Origin: Phanerodontia chrysosporium
Lineage: Eukaryota > Basidiomycota > Agaricomycetes > Polyporales > Phanerochaetaceae
Assembly: GCA_001910725.1 (NCBI GenBank)
Contig: MJGA01000024.1
Span: 310,001 to 374,000, forward strand
Length of the DNA: 64,000 nt
Direction: 5' to 3'
Below are positions 1-10,851 of the stretch, piece after piece (position 1 is the stretch's first letter; each line of letters begins with the position of its first letter). The notes below the pieces were generated by a model. The model saw only the letters and a list, made by a program, of their open reading frames with translations. It was not told where the DNA came from and did no database searches. A program made the position numbers and the translations under genes.

Positions 1-1399
1 CACAGCCGTAAGTCACCTGAATATCCCGCCATAGAGCATCTGATCATTCAACCTGGACCATCCACTCCGAGGAATCAAAAGACATCGAACACTGGCAGAG
101 TCGCCTGCACACCGCTTTTAGCGTAGTTCTCACGCAGAGAATAAGTGTTTAACTCTCGCCCCGCCCTCCTTGAATTGGTGCGCAACCTGAGTGATTGCAC
201 CGCCGGACACAGGACCAGGCAGCTGGAGGACAAAGTCCTGAAAAAGCGCCCTTTCTGCAATAAGATGCGGTGTACTCTGGGTCAAACGCCTCGTTGTAGA
301 ACATCGTCGCCGGGACTCGCTCGTCAGTTTCGTCACAGGCATCGTAGCAGTTGTTCACCGTGATGAGCACTGACATCTGCCGGAGTGGGATTGCTGCGGA
401 CGTCACGCAGAGTCAGACAGTGCATAGCAATTCATTTACATCCTGCTCTAGCTCTGCGACGACGGTTCCGCTTCCGGAGACCGTTCGCCCTGCGGTGGGC
501 TCCAAGGTATGTAGCCGCGATGGGCGACAGTGCAGGCAGCCAGAGATGCGAGGATCAAGATGGACTTCGTTGCCAAGACCAGAAGAAGTGCAGTGGGAGG
601 CTGGGAGAACGACGGAGCGCTAGCTAGCCATGGAGTGTGGACTCACTTATGAATGTCTGGCTCGGCGTCCATTATCGCCGCCTGAGTTGCTTCTGGCATA
701 GCGCAGACCACGCGGAGGCATCGTCCGACGGTGCAGAGCCAGTACGTCTGCTAGCAATGCAGGTGGGGCCGCTGGAGTCGCGCAGTGCAATGAGTGTACC
801 AGCAACGCCCATGGGTAGTTCAAGGCTTCCGAAGTCCCACGCCCACCCGTCCGCCGCCTAACCGTGCGCAACCAAAGGCGACCATAGGTCTCCGCTACAC
901 GGTTACCCTGCACGATCGAGACACCAGGGCGAGGCTGTCATAATCGTTGCTCGACGAGTCAAGAGGCACACTTTATGGGCATTCGTCACCATGAATAAAA
1001 CCTGCTCCATCGTACGAAGCTGGGATGGGACTGCCGTCAACGACATCGGTATCACAGCGCCGCAATAGCGAATGGAGTTCAACCAAGACCACGGGCAGCC
1101 CAGGGTTGGGCGGTGTACTGAGACATAAATAGAGTATATTCAGCGTCCGGATATGCAAGTTAGCGAATAATACAGTTTGATTCAAAACATCTGTGCCAGC
1201 ACCGATATTGAATATCGTGAGCATGGATAAATATGACCAAAACTACCCACTAGTCAGCAACGTAGTAGACATGAAGTCACTGACACTTACCGCATGAAAA
1301 TGACTTCGCTGAGGGACTTCAGAGAATCAGACAACCTGTACTCTATACTAGAAGCTACGTCAGGTACCGGTCTGGCGATAATCGGATGGGTGCTGACCT
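1..1399. other. No supportable gene
   Basis: Only short open frames on both strands; none shows a recognisable motif, a run of compatible splice sites or a codon pattern like that of the neighbours. It may hold the end of a gene lying to the left or promoter sequence. I see no repeat or RNA gene here. Confidence 0.5.
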
Positions 1400-2494
1400 T
1401 TAAGAACAACAACTTACGCTCCTCCCCTCCTCCGGCAAAGACCGAATTTCCAACGCCACCGACCCTTCAACCCGCTGCAGGACCCGCCTGACGCTGGCCT
1501 CGCCACCGACCGCGCACACCCGCACCGCAGACACGCTCGGCGGGAGCGCCGCGAGCACATCGAGGCATAGGTCCCAGAACGGGCCGGGCGCAGGCGCGAC
1601 GGGCGCCGCGCGGATCTCGAGCGCCTCCAGGCGCGTGTGCCGGAGCGCAGGCAGCAGGTGCCGCGCGGCCTCGCTGCGCGCAGCGACGAGCCCGGCCTTG
1701 CTGCTGTGGAACGCGTGCGGGAAGCACCGCGCGAAGTCGAGCGTCAGCCGCCGCACCGCGCACCGCGCGAGGAAGCGTGCGAGCGCCGGCAGCAGCGGCG
1801 TGCAGTCGTAGAAGGACACGTGCAGGTGCGTCAGCGTGCCCGGGAGCGTGCCCGCAGCGAACGCCTCGAGGAGCAGTTGCGCGCGGTCGTCTGCGTCGTG
1901 CAGTACGAGCGACGAGGGTGAGAGTGCGCATGGTAGGGGCAGAGTAGGGGCTATGTCGGCATAGCGGGCGCCGTACGTGTAGCGGAAGGAGATCTTGGCG
2001 AGGGTCAGCTCGCATGTCGGTTTGAAGAGGTTGAGAAGGCGAAATATGTTCGCGGGTGCATCAAGGAAGAAGCCGATGCTATTCAATTCGAGGGTCTCGA
2101 GGACGAGAGGATCAAACTTTGGGAGGACAATGGAGCCAAGGTGCGAGATGCGCCAATGATGAAGGTGGAGGTGTCGTAGGCGCGGAAGGCGGACGAGCAC
2201 CGCAAGCAGCTCTGCCAACGGCAGCCTGGCGCCCGTGAAGGATCCGGTGACGACGAGGCGCCTCACAGACCTCCCGACGCCGGGCGACGACTCGAGAAGG
2301 GCCTGGAGGCGAGAAAGCTTTCTCATTTTCTCGGGTTGCGGGTCGGAAATCTGTAAAGTCGCATAGAGGTGCTGGCGAGCGATGGGAAGCCACGCCACGC
2401 AAACAAGAGCGCAGGCGCACAGGGCCTTGACGTCTTCGGGCAGGTCGAGCATGCAAAACACATAGTCGACGAGCTCCGGCGGGAGGTAGACCAT
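1400..2494 (-). CDS. F-box domain protein
   Basis: Single exon, 364 aa from the first in-frame ATG at 2494; the frame is open further upstream without an ATG. Residues about 3-45 (LPPELVDYVFCMLDLPEDV, then an Ala/Cys-rich helix ending in CVAWLPIARQHLY) have the spacing of an F-box, as in the many Agaricomycete F-box proteins. The rest is Leu-rich (LRHLHLHHWRIS, LTHLHVSFYDC) and may form irregular leucine-rich repeats for substrate recruitment. By family knowledge such proteins dock to Skp1 in SCF ubiquitin ligases; the target is unknown. The C-terminal half is very GC- and Ala/Arg-rich, giving long shadow frames on both strands. Confidence 0.75.
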   Translation of the reverse strand: MVYLPPELVDYVFCMLDLPEDVKALCACALVCVAWLPIARQHLYATLQISDPQPEKMRKLSRLQALLESSPGVGRSVRRLVVTGSFTGARLPLAELLAVLVRLPRLRHLHLHHWRISHLGSIVLPKFDPLVLETLELNSIGFFLDAPANIFRLLNLFKPTCELTLAKISFRYTYGARYADIAPTLPLPCALSPSSLVLHDADDRAQLLLEAFAAGTLPGTLTHLHVSFYDCTPLLPALARFLARCAVRRLTLDFARCFPHAFHSSKAGLVAARSEAARHLLPALRHTRLEALEIRAAPVAPAPGPFWDLCLDVLAALPPSVSAVRVCAVGGEASVRRVLQRVEGSVALEIRSLPEEGRSVSCCS

Positions 2495-3715
2495 GGCGGT
2501 ATTCGGTAAAGGTGTGCGGGGAGCGTGGTCGGGGTGGCGTAGGGGAGGCAACTCAAGTATGCCGGCGGGAGTTACCGCAAATTTGCGCAAGCTCCGTCCC
2601 TGAGCGGGTCACTCGTGGGGCTATGAAAGCGTCTGTACAACACGATCAAAGGCACGGGGGCAAGCCAGGGGTGATCAAGGGTGGGGCGCGTCATACGAGG
2701 CACGCAATTGTCGGCTTGTCGGGTTCTCTGAGCTGGTCAAGGGTGCGGATAAGGCAGATCACCCGGTGGCTAGACACTCTGGATGTTAACATTTAGATCT
2801 TCAGCTACGCGATAGGACGATAGAACGCACCTCATACCGACAACGCCTCCAACACGCCTGGCCAACGCGCCGCCCTCTCGCCGTAGCGTTTCTGCTGCTC
2901 AGCAGCGATGATCTAGCCGATGTAGGACCTGGCAAGGCCGTGCAGGATCGATGCGATAGGAAAGCAGGCTGACCGTATGCAAGCACATGTCTCAGGAACC
3001 GCAGAGCGGCCATATCACCTGCACCTCAGCTGCTACCGGTAATTTGACAACCTTCATGATGCCGCATTCTCCGTGACTGCCCGACAAAGCGTCGACTTCA
3101 CAGTGGACGGCCTCGAGAGCCGATGAGAGCGCTATAAAGCTTGAAGTCTTGGCACAGATATGAGAGGTGGAGGGATGGATGGCGAGAGATGGTGGGAGAC
3201 AAGACGAACGTCCTAGACGAGGTAGCAGCCAGCAGTCGGACCTCGGTCTCAAGGACCGGATCAAACGCCACCAGGGTCCCGGTCTCCGGGGGACACCGCT
3301 CCCGATCCTCCTCAGGACTGTAAACCTCGGAGACCATGTCGCTGCTGCGTACGAGAAAGTTGGCCTGGATAGTAAGACTGGCACCGGCCTTGAAAATTTT
3401 CTTTTCACCAGGGCTCAAGGAGCTTCGCGCCCATGGGAACATGTGGTTCAAAAACCCCATATTATTCGGGACCACTGCAAAACCATAAGCGTCTCGGGTG
3501 CATATCGACGACTCAAGACGCATTGACATGTCGAATATGAAATAAAAAATCGGAAGCTTGACGAGAACAGGGTATCCTGAAGCCTGCCTTGCGAGAGTGA
3601 GTGAAAAATCGGATGTTGAGCTGGTGCGAGCGCCGCTGTGAGCCTGCACGTGATCCCGCCCTCTTGCCTCATATGGAGTGCCCGCCTCCGTCCGTCCATC
3701 AGACGCCCTGAAAGT
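2495..3715. other. Intergenic, one doubtful minus-strand ORF
   Basis: This is the promoter space between the F-box gene and the MIS12 gene, which diverge. A minus-strand frame of 183 codons (3649-3098) is open but lacks recognisable domains; its middle part (MGFLNHMFPWARSSLSPGEK) reads like protein, so it might be one exon of an unrecognised gene. I do not call it. Confidence 0.3.
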
Positions 3716-4644
3716 ATGTTTGCACCACCACCATCATCGACAACGACGACGACGACGACGACGACCCCCTCTGTACTGCTTCCCGAGGTCCTTGGCTTCG
3801 TTCCACAGTTTCTCCTAGACGACATTGTCGACACCGCCAACGATGCCGTGCGCCAAGCCGTCGACGCCATGGAGGTCTTCCTCCGCCGCTGGGCCCTCGA
3901 GCGCGAAGACAAGGTCGACCCAGACTGGGACAGCACACAGGAAGTAGAGCAGGGCCTCGTCGCGTTTCAAACACTTCTGAACTCGCACGTTGACATCGCG
4001 TTCGACTTTTTTGAGGCCTGGTCCCTCCGTAACATCTTCGCCGTACCGCCCGACCTGCCCGTCGTCGTCCCACATCAGGCCGGGCTCAACCTCGAGCACA
4101 CTGCAGACGAGGAGACTGCCCTAGTAAACGAGATCCGCGAGCTCCGGCGCAAAATACACGCAGTACGTCCCCCTCCTACCCTCGCCTTTGTCCTCGGCGC
4201 GTCCTGACGCGCGCGCGCGCGCGCGCTACGCAGCAACGCAAGCTCGAACGCCTCTTCTCGCTCGCCGTACGCAAGTCCGCCATACAGCGCGCACAGTCCG
4301 AGCGCCGCCTCGACCGCCTCGCGTTCCTCCGCGCGCCGCAGATGCAGGCCCTCGCCGAGCTCCCCGACGAGTTCCTCGCGATGCACGACGCCGTCGCGTC
4401 CCTGCCCCCGCACGACCCGTCCGCGGACGTTCTCAGTGTGCCCCCGCCCCAGCCTGGGAAGCGTCCCTGGGAGACGACCAGGACCGGCTATCTCAACTGG
4501 GCGATTCAACAGCTGCTCGAACGCGCGAAGGAACGCGACCAAGGTGGTTCGGCAACCAGCGCAGGAGCGTTCCGCATCGGCAAGCCCGAGGATATCGAGG
4601 GTGCTGCAGAGGCTGCAGGGGATGACTCGATGAATGTAGAATGA
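3716..4644 (+). CDS. MIS12: Mis12/Mtw1 kinetochore protein
   Basis: Two exons, 3716-4162 and 4234-4644, joined in phase 0 across a 71-bp intron (gtacgt...tacgcag); 285 aa. After a Thr-rich start the segment LPEVLGFVPQFLLDDIVDTA followed by NDAVRQAVDAMEVFL is the conserved N-terminal helix of Mis12/Mtw1. Further coiled-coil stretches follow (EIRELRRKIHA, then QRKLERLFSLAVRK in exon 2). In yeasts and animals Mis12 forms the MIND/Mis12 complex with Dsn1, Nnf1 and Nsl1, linking CENP-C at the inner kinetochore to Ndc80. The length fits the family. The C-terminus (WETTRTGYLNWAIQQLLERA) is the usual basidiomycete tail. The intron holds a (GC)n run. Confidence 0.88.
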
Positions 4645-5005
4645 GTTTTGGGTCAGCACTTGGTGCGTCGCCAGCTCCTTGATGCGAATCCTTTCCACTG
4701 ACCCCTCTGGCAGTATACCATGTATCATTATCCATTATATCGCTGTGTGTACTATAGGTCTCGCATACCCATAAGCATGTCCGTCATTAAAAACACTCCT
4801 ACAACTCGTCTCTCCCCTTCGCACGGGCACCAGCTGCCCTCCTCGGTGAGGCACGCAGCGCACGGTAGGTCGCCGCGAGCACGAGCACCGCAGTGCACAC
4901 GAGGACGCACGACGCAGCGAGGCACGCCACGCCAGCGTTGACCAGGGGCGCGCTTGACAGGTGCGGTTTTCAGCACGGGTGCAGACGGCACTGCGGGGCG
5001 GGGGC
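4645..5005. other. Intergenic between convergent genes
   Basis: The 3' regions of MIS12 (plus strand) and the first KEN-box paralogue (minus strand) meet here. No gene, repeat or clear terminator is visible. Confidence 0.5.
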
Positions 5006-5730
5006 TTACACCAGGCTCAGCCGGAACGGCGCACACCCGCGCAGCGTCGGCGCCGCGTGTGCGTCGTCGAAGGCGTACGGCGGCTGCGACGACAGCCAGT
5101 GGGCATGTGGTGGGTGTGTCGCAAGTGGTGAGCATGACCGCGGGCTCGATGATTTTCCGCTAGACACCAGGCGGACGCTCGGACGCTCGTACGGTGGTGG
5201 CGAGGGCTCTTCTGAGAAGGCGTCGGGGGTTCGGGATATGGAGTCGGGTGTGGAGGTCTCTTGAGGTACGTCTTTATTCTCGTTTGCAGTGGGTTCGTCA
5301 GTGGCCTGTGGTTGTTCAAGACGTGGCTCTTCGTGAATAGACAGGTCTTTGCATGTAATTTCCGATGCGGGGCAAGGCAGAGGTGCGTTTACGATGTTCT
5401 CGTCGTGTTGCTCAAAATCACTTCGTAGTTCCGCATCGTCGTAACTCTGTAAGACATGACAAACCGAAACACAGGCCATACCCGCTAGGGACTCACCTCT
5501 GGCTCTGCACATGGGGCCCGATTCTCGTCATTCTCCTCCAGAATCCTCTGCTCGACGACACTCTGGATATCCTTTGCGCTCACAAGGCCCTTGCCCTTGT
5601 CTGTAGAAAGCTTTCTACGCAGGACACCAGCCAGCTTCTTCAGCGAGGGCCGCCGCGACACTTTCGGCTTCGGGGTGGCGTTGCTTGGCTTGCTAGCCTT
5701 GTTCTTGGAGGCGAGTGTGAACACGGGCAT
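5006..5730 (-). CDS. KEN-box family small protein, copy 1
   Basis: Two exons, 5730-5497 and 5446-5006, joined in phase 0 by a 50-bp intron (gtgagt...ttacag); 224 aa. The first exon shows the family signature: a basic start, then SRRPSLKKLAGVLRRKLS, an acidic linker and ENDENRAP just before the splice site. In copies 3 and 4 that place reads KENRAP and KENRGP, which are APC/C-type KEN boxes; here the Lys is replaced (DEN). The second exon is acidic and Pro/Ser-rich and lacks the LGDVTDLY motif of the other copies. No enzymatic domain is seen. Function unknown; the siblings suggest a protein turned over in the cell cycle. Confidence 0.7.
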
Positions 5731-6286
5731 GGTGTTTTCGAGTTGATCGTGACTGCCGGCCGGGCTCGTCGTCGACGGGAGACGTGCAAGGCAGCAGGTA
5801 ATGGCGGTTCGGAATCAAGAGGCCGTCGCACACAGACAAGGGCGACCCGCCTCCTTTGTGCAGTCCCGTCCGTCGGAGCTCTAATGCCCCCAGGCGAGTG
5901 GCCTCGGCGGCCCAGACTCTCCGTGCGGCGCCTTCGCCCTCGCCCTCGCTGCGCGCAGCGCCGCTTCGCCGTTGCTGTGGCGACACCGCGCGCGTAATCC
6001 CATTCTGCGGTCGCTCGCCGGCACAGCTGCGACAGCCACTGCGGGCTCGCGACGAGGGTGTGCGGCGACTATGTGTTCCGCACGCAAAGGGTGCGTTGGT
6101 CGCCGGGGACTTCGTGGCGCTTGATCCGCGTAGGTCGGGCGATGGACGTGCGAGCAGGCGCTACAACACGCTTCCAACGAAATCTAGCAGAGATGACATA
6201 GGGTAAAGAACTACATGGTATCGCTGACGAGCATAGCACTGCGGGAACTCATGCAGACGTTACGGTGTACACTTGGATACAGCTGC
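5731..6286. other. Intergenic, KEN-box copy 1 promoter side
   Basis: Contains the upstream region of KEN-box copy 1 and the 3' flank of copy 2 (both minus strand). Only short shadow frames are present; no repeat was seen. Confidence 0.4.
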
Positions 6287-6877
6287 TCATGCGCCGACGC
6301 GGAGAGGTGGGGACGAGCGGTATGCCAATAGGTTGTCCCAGTCGGTCCAGGGACTATACACGAAACCGTCATCCTCGAGCCGAGGAGCCCCGAAATCGAG
6401 CCGAGGAGCCCCGAAATCGAACCGCGGGGCTGTCTGTCTATCATGCGGTTCGCCCGCTGCGGGAGCAAGCACATAGCGTTCGGTTATATCGCCCAGGACC
6501 CTCCGCTGGGGTCGCAATGCCAGAGGCGCGACCAGCGATGGAAGGCTATTGAAGATGCTACCTCCAGAGGACTAGTTTTGGCGCGGTCAGCGTTTGCTCT
6601 CCAGCCGTTCTCTGACATGACGTACCTGATTCTCGTCTTGGGCGTCGTTCGTGTCGTTCTCCTCTAGGCCACCATCCAGACCAGAGCCCCACCCGTCTGT
6701 CGGATCTCGATATACAACAAACGAGTGTCTCAAGGCGTCCTTCACGTGCTCGCAGCGTCGCGTCCAGTCACCCCGTATTCCGAGTGCCCGGATGGATCGC
6801 TCGAGGCGACGACGACTCATGCCCTCCTTGTAGGATGGTTTCGGTCCTGACAGCAAGAGCCGAACGGGAAGGTTCAT
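6287..6877 (-). CDS. KEN-box family small protein, copy 2 (diverged)
   Basis: Two exons, 6877-6626 and 6571-6287, phase 0, 54-bp intron (gtacgt, branch CTGAC, ctag); 178 aa. Exon 1 starts MNLPVRLLLSG and has MSRRRLERSIRALG where the siblings have RRxSLKxW; it ends DAQDENQ where they have KENRAP. Exon 2 keeps the second motif best of all copies: RPQRRVLGDITERY, very like the cyclin-type destruction box RxxLGDI/VxN. A 21-bp direct duplication gives FDFGAPR-LDFGAPR. The C-terminal WTDWDNLLAY resembles YDDWPPREYW of copy 3. A TATA-like TATAAG lies about 70 bp upstream of the ATG. Function unknown. Confidence 0.65.
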
Positions 6878-7179
6878 CGAATGGGATGAGATGTGTAGGG
6901 AGACAGAGATAGAGACAGCGGTCAAAGACTCGGTAGTGCAAGACTTATATCCCTTTGCTGACCCAACACGTGGGCGGGCGCGCCACAAAGCGGCCAGAGC
7001 ATGTGGCGGTGACAATGGATACGGGTGGCACCTTGGCGATCGTAAGCTTCCCAGGTTCGCGTACCTGTATTTCGACGACCTCGACAATCTGACGGATAAC
7101 ATGCAGGACGATTTCATTTCACGATTTATTCCGCATTACTCGCAGTATTGGTACAAGTCCGTTTATCGTGACGGAACCG
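6878..7179. promoter_or_regulatory. Promoter of KEN-box copy 2
   Basis: On the minus strand a GATATAAGTC box lies near 6945, some 70 bp upstream of the start codon at 6877, a normal distance for a fungal TATA element. The rest is the 3' flank of copy 3. Confidence 0.4.
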
Positions 7180-7781
7180 TCAAGGAATCATAGAGTCTCC
7201 GGCTTCCAGCGAGTTTTGGCTGAGCTCATAGTGGCTGTAGGTCCTCTGCTCCCAGTACTCTCTCGGAGGCCAATCATCGTAGGATCGGAAGGAGAGGCGG
7301 ACAGAGTGGGAGTCCTCTTCCATTACCGACTCCACCTCTGGGGGCGTACTCACTGTAGTCATGTACAAGCTTGCAGCGTCGTCGCCTACGCTCGCCTCGA
7401 CATTCGCGGACTGGTACAGGTCTGTGACATCGCCGAGTGGCCCCGCAGCACGCCTCTGGGCAGGCACTGGGACATGGATAGCGACACCTCCGTTAGGTGC
7501 AGGCGCCTGCACCCGAGGCTGCATTCTGTGGTTAGCAACACAGGCCAGATCAGCGCGCAGGAGTGGCGACGAACCTCCGGGGCACGGTTCTCTTTCGTCT
7601 TTTCTCTGGTCTTCTCCAATGCCGCCTCACGTCTCTTCTCAATGGACAACCGGCGGCGGACCGCACCGACGCTATTGCCGAGCCACTGCTTCAGCGACGT
7701 CCGCCGCGTGACCTTGGGCCGCTCAGGCTTGGCGCGTGTTGACGCCTTCGTAGTCTTGAGAGGCCAAGTGAAGGAAAGCAT
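7180..7781 (-). CDS. KEN-box family small protein, copy 3
   Basis: Two exons, 7781-7575 and about 7518-7180, phase 0; the intron has donor gttcgt, branch CTAAC and acceptor atgcag (a second in-frame acceptor lies 12 bp further on); about 182 aa. Exon 1: VTRRTSLKQWLGNSVGAV, a basic helix RRRLSIEKRR, then TKENRAPE. Exon 2 carries PAQRRAAGPLGDVTDLYQ. Together these look like the KEN box and the RxxLGDVxN-type D-box of B-type cyclins, but no cyclin fold follows. TATAAT lies about 95 bp upstream. A strong donor-like gtgagt inside exon 2 (after MTT) could give an alternative isoform. Function inferred only: an APC/C substrate or pseudosubstrate. Confidence 0.7.
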
Positions 7782-8584
7782 GGGTAGGATATTGGGGGTG
7801 CGGTATGAGAATGTCCACGCAGTGCAACGAAGGTTCGTGGGTAGAAGTCACATTGTGCGTGCGCGGCGTGTGCTATTATACTAGCAAGGCGTCGGAGATC
7901 AAATGCTGGTCTCCTTACCGGGCTATCGGTGGCCTGAGGGGCTGCGGCGCATATCGACTGTAGTGCTTTCAGGCTACGCTTCGAGCTGAACAGCTCTTTG
8001 TAAACATTGTGTGACCGCATTGCGCGAAAAACGAAATCATCGCTTACAAATGAAACACGAGGTATAGGAGGTCCCGCTGTTCGACGCCACAAAACGCACT
8101 TCAAAACGCCACCTTCATGACCGGAGCTGTGATCTGCAAGGAGTGCACTGGTGACTCGGGCAGCAAAACGCCACTCACATACAACTCCGAGCTCAAATGA
8201 AGCAGTGGCGTCCGCCTCCTGTGGTCTCACTTCCTTGCGCTGGGGACAAACGTACGCGAGGGTTGGAACGGCTTAAGGGTCTCTGGTATTGATAAGACAG
8301 CGAGCGATACAGCGACGACAAGTGAGCAGATAACGGCGATAGCGTGCGAAACAATGGCGTGGTACAGTAGTGTAAGATATTGCATGCATCCGCGAGAGGG
8401 GCGTGTCCCGAGAGAGAGAAAGGGAAAAGAGTCCATGAGCAGAGAGAATCGTGTCCTCGTAATACAACATGATGATACACAGCGGGTGATTTTGCGGCGG
8501 TCGTGACGGCGTGAAAGGGGCATGGCGAAAGCAGCAGCAACGAGAGCAGGTCGGAGCGGTCACCCGAGGCCGCGTCGGTCACCG
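7782..8584. other. Intergenic, no gene seen
   Basis: Upstream region of KEN-box copy 3 and 3' flank of the Q-rich gene. A minus-strand frame (about 8220-7900) is open but unrecognisable and has no clear start or partner exon. Confidence 0.4.
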
Positions 8585-10357
8585 TCAGCTGGGCGGCGCG
8601 AGGGACGCCATCGGCGGCGGCGGCGGGTCGTCCATGCCGAGGCCGAGCGGGCCCATGTAGTCGAGGGGCATCTGCGCGTCGAGCGCGTTCGCATCGTCGT
8701 CCTGGCCCTTGACCTTGTGGTGGTGCTCGCGGCGAAAGTCCGTCTTCTTCACGAACTCGCCCCAGAGCGCGCCCTCGCCGGGGCCCATGCGCACGAACGC
8801 GTCCTTGAGGCCCGCGTCGGCGCGCTTCCACACGCCGCGGTGCCGGCACACCGTGCTCTTGACGTACCGGCACCCGAACACGCGCTCGAACGCCGCGCGC
8901 TGCGTCAGCGACGGCGTCGCCGCCGTCAGCTTGTCCATCTGCGCGAAGCCCGCCGCGATCTCGCACACGGCGTAGTCGTTTGGCCACCGCTTGCCCGGTG
9001 TGCCCGACGGCGAGCTGCCCACTGCGCCGCCTGATGGTGCGCCAGTCTGGTGCTGCGAGGGTGGACCCCCGACGAGGCCGTCATCGGGGACAGGGTGCAA
9101 CGCGTCGTCGTCGCGTTGCATGAAGGGCGACTGCAGGCCTGCTTCGCTCGGCGAGGGGTTCGCAGGTGCTTGCTGCTGCTGCTGCTGATGTTGATGCTGC
9201 TGCTGCTGTTGTTGTTGCGGCTGTGGCTGCGGCTGCTGCTGCGGCTGGGCAGGCATGCTGGAGGCAAACGTCGGCGTGTGTGTCCCGCTGTGGACGAAGC
9301 CCGCGCTGGACGTGCGGAAGTGCTTCGCTGGCGGCTCCGCGCCCGGGCCGCCGTCGGGCACGGGCCGCTTCGCAGGGCGGTGTGGCGGCGAGCTCGCGTC
9401 CAGCGCGGGGCTCTGTGTGTTCGTGCCTGTGCCCACGCGGGCACCGTGCTGGTGCTGGAGCCGCAGCTCGTGATCGAGTCCCGCACATTCATGATCGGTC
9501 AGGCCCTCGAGCAGGCTCTTGCGCGCGCGGAAGAGCAGCCGCGGAAGCTGGTTCGGCAGGGGCTTGATGGTCTGCACAGCGTTGATGGGCTGCTGGCTCC
9601 AGGTCCGCGACTCGGGGTCGTACGCGTCGATGTAGGACGTGCTGTTGAGCCCGAGCGATTCGGTGATGTCTTTGAAGAAGCCCAGTCGGAAGAGGGGGAA
9701 CGTGGGGACCTCTCTAGTCATGCGCACAGGCTCCATCGCGGCCTGCAGAGATGTATCGGATACAGTCACATTCATGAAAGGAACTGATGGGCGTACCTTG
9801 TACCAATAAACGATGACAATCGACCGTTTGTACGACGCTTCCAGTGTCGCTGCATCCTGCGTGTCCTGCGCTGGTTGATACTGTGAAACGCGTGTTGGAC
9901 TGTGGACAGCTACGGGCGTCGGTCTTTGTGAGGGTACTGCGGAGACGGATTGGCTCTGCTGGCTTTGGTGACTCGAGTGGTTCTGGTGCGCATGGTGTGT
10001 CTGGTGGTTCTGGTGGTTCTGGTGACTCTGGTGGGCCTGGTGGTTCTGGTGGTTCTGGTGTGGGTGGACTTGGGGCACCTGCTGCTGGAGGGGGACCGGT
10101 TGTACATGCTGGACCTGGGACTGCGACGGCGGCGATGGCTGCGGATAGTGAGAATGAAGGGAGTTCTGCAGGGGAAGACTGTACGCCTGCCGCGGGACCA
10201 TGGCGCGTTGGTCCATGAGGGGGTTGGAGACGCCGCCGAGAGCGTTGGAGAGACCGCCGTGGACGTCGCTCGCCGCCGCGCCGAGCAGCTGCACATCATC
10301 GCCGACGGAGGGGACGAGGAGAGGGTCAGAGACGGCGAGGGACGACGGCCGGGGCAC
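8585..10357 (-). CDS. Q/H-rich basidiomycete protein with KRWPNDY domain
   Basis: Continuous minus-strand frame of 590 codons to the stop at 8585. The frame begins directly after a TGA at about 10358; the first in-frame ATG is at 10216, so the protein is at least 543 aa. An upstream exon cannot be excluded, because a gtgagt donor-like site sits at the frame's 5' edge and a TATATAG lies near 10610. Layout: low-complexity NH/QH repeats (HQNHQNHQAHQSHQ), a conserved-looking block SIVIVYWYKVRPSVPF, a polyQ/H stretch, then a C-terminal domain KRWPNDYAVCEIAAGFAQMD ... YVKSTVCRHRGVWKRA. I recall that last signature from basidiomycete hypothetical proteins but cannot name a function. The layout suggests a nuclear regulator; that is inference. 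Confidence 0.65.
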   Translation of the reverse strand: MPRPSSLAVSDPLLVPSVGDDVQLLGAAASDVHGGLSNALGGVSNPLMDQRAMVPRQAYSLPLQNSLHSHYPQPSPPSQSQVQHVQPVPLQQQVPQVHPHQNHQNHQAHQSHQNHQNHQTHHAHQNHSSHQSQQSQSVSAVPSQRPTPVAVHSPTRVSQYQPAQDTQDAATLEASYKRSIVIVYWYKVRPSVPFMNVTVSDTSLQAAMEPVRMTREVPTFPLFRLGFFKDITESLGLNSTSYIDAYDPESRTWSQQPINAVQTIKPLPNQLPRLLFRARKSLLEGLTDHECAGLDHELRLQHQHGARVGTGTNTQSPALDASSPPHRPAKRPVPDGGPGAEPPAKHFRTSSAGFVHSGTHTPTFASSMPAQPQQQPQPQPQQQQQQQHQHQQQQQQAPANPSPSEAGLQSPFMQRDDDALHPVPDDGLVGGPPSQHQTGAPSGGAVGSSPSGTPGKRWPNDYAVCEIAAGFAQMDKLTAATPSLTQRAAFERVFGCRYVKSTVCRHRGVWKRADAGLKDAFVRMGPGEGALWGEFVKKTDFRREHHHKVKGQDDDANALDAQMPLDYMGPLGLGMDDPPPPPMASLAPPS

Positions 10358-10851
10358 TCACTGATGGACGAGGACCGACGAGAGCCCGCAGGGAACGAAG
10401 CGGGGCGGTCTACGAGCCGCTGTGGACGTCGATGAACGTTCCCGGAGACGCAGGGAAGATCCCGAGCCAATCTCGGCATCCGCCACCCGTTTCACCCCAA
10501 TCTGCACCCGATCCGCGTGTCGCCCCGCTTTCTGTCCCAATCTCGCGGAGACCATCACGTGCGTTCGCAACAAACGTTCTGGAGGCGGTCATGGTATTAC
10601 AAGACTATATACAATGGACCCTAAACAGCAAGAACGACGAAGCACAGCCGATGGCAAAGCGGAGGGGGGAAGCAGGCGGTCCGTGGTCTGCACGTTGCAC
10701 AAGATAAGTTACAGGGTTGCGAGGGATATGGAAGATGAGGGGGATATTGAGCGCATGACAAAATAGATGTGGGTGAGATACGGAAAGTACGAATAGGATA
10801 ATGATAGCATGGCAAGAGGTTGTCTAGCAGGGAGTGGCCAGTTTTGTTCAT
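10358..10851. promoter_or_regulatory. Promoter/leader of the Q-rich gene and 3' flank of G-alpha
   Basis: A minus-strand TATATAG near 10610 fits a core promoter. Two overlapping short minus frames (from 10592 and 10555) follow but do not splice in phase to the main frame in any way I could find. The 3' flank of the G-alpha gene is at 10,852. Confidence 0.35.

Noticed and set aside
3098..3649. 183-codon minus ORF as a gene
   Set aside because: Its beginning overlaps the MIS12 promoter and it has no recognised domain, no ATG-proximal promoter and no partner exon; kept only as a note.
9050..9787. 245-codon plus frame with Leu runs and a membrane-like look
   Set aside because: It is the reverse of the polyQ/H part of the Q-rich protein (CTG/CAG repeats).
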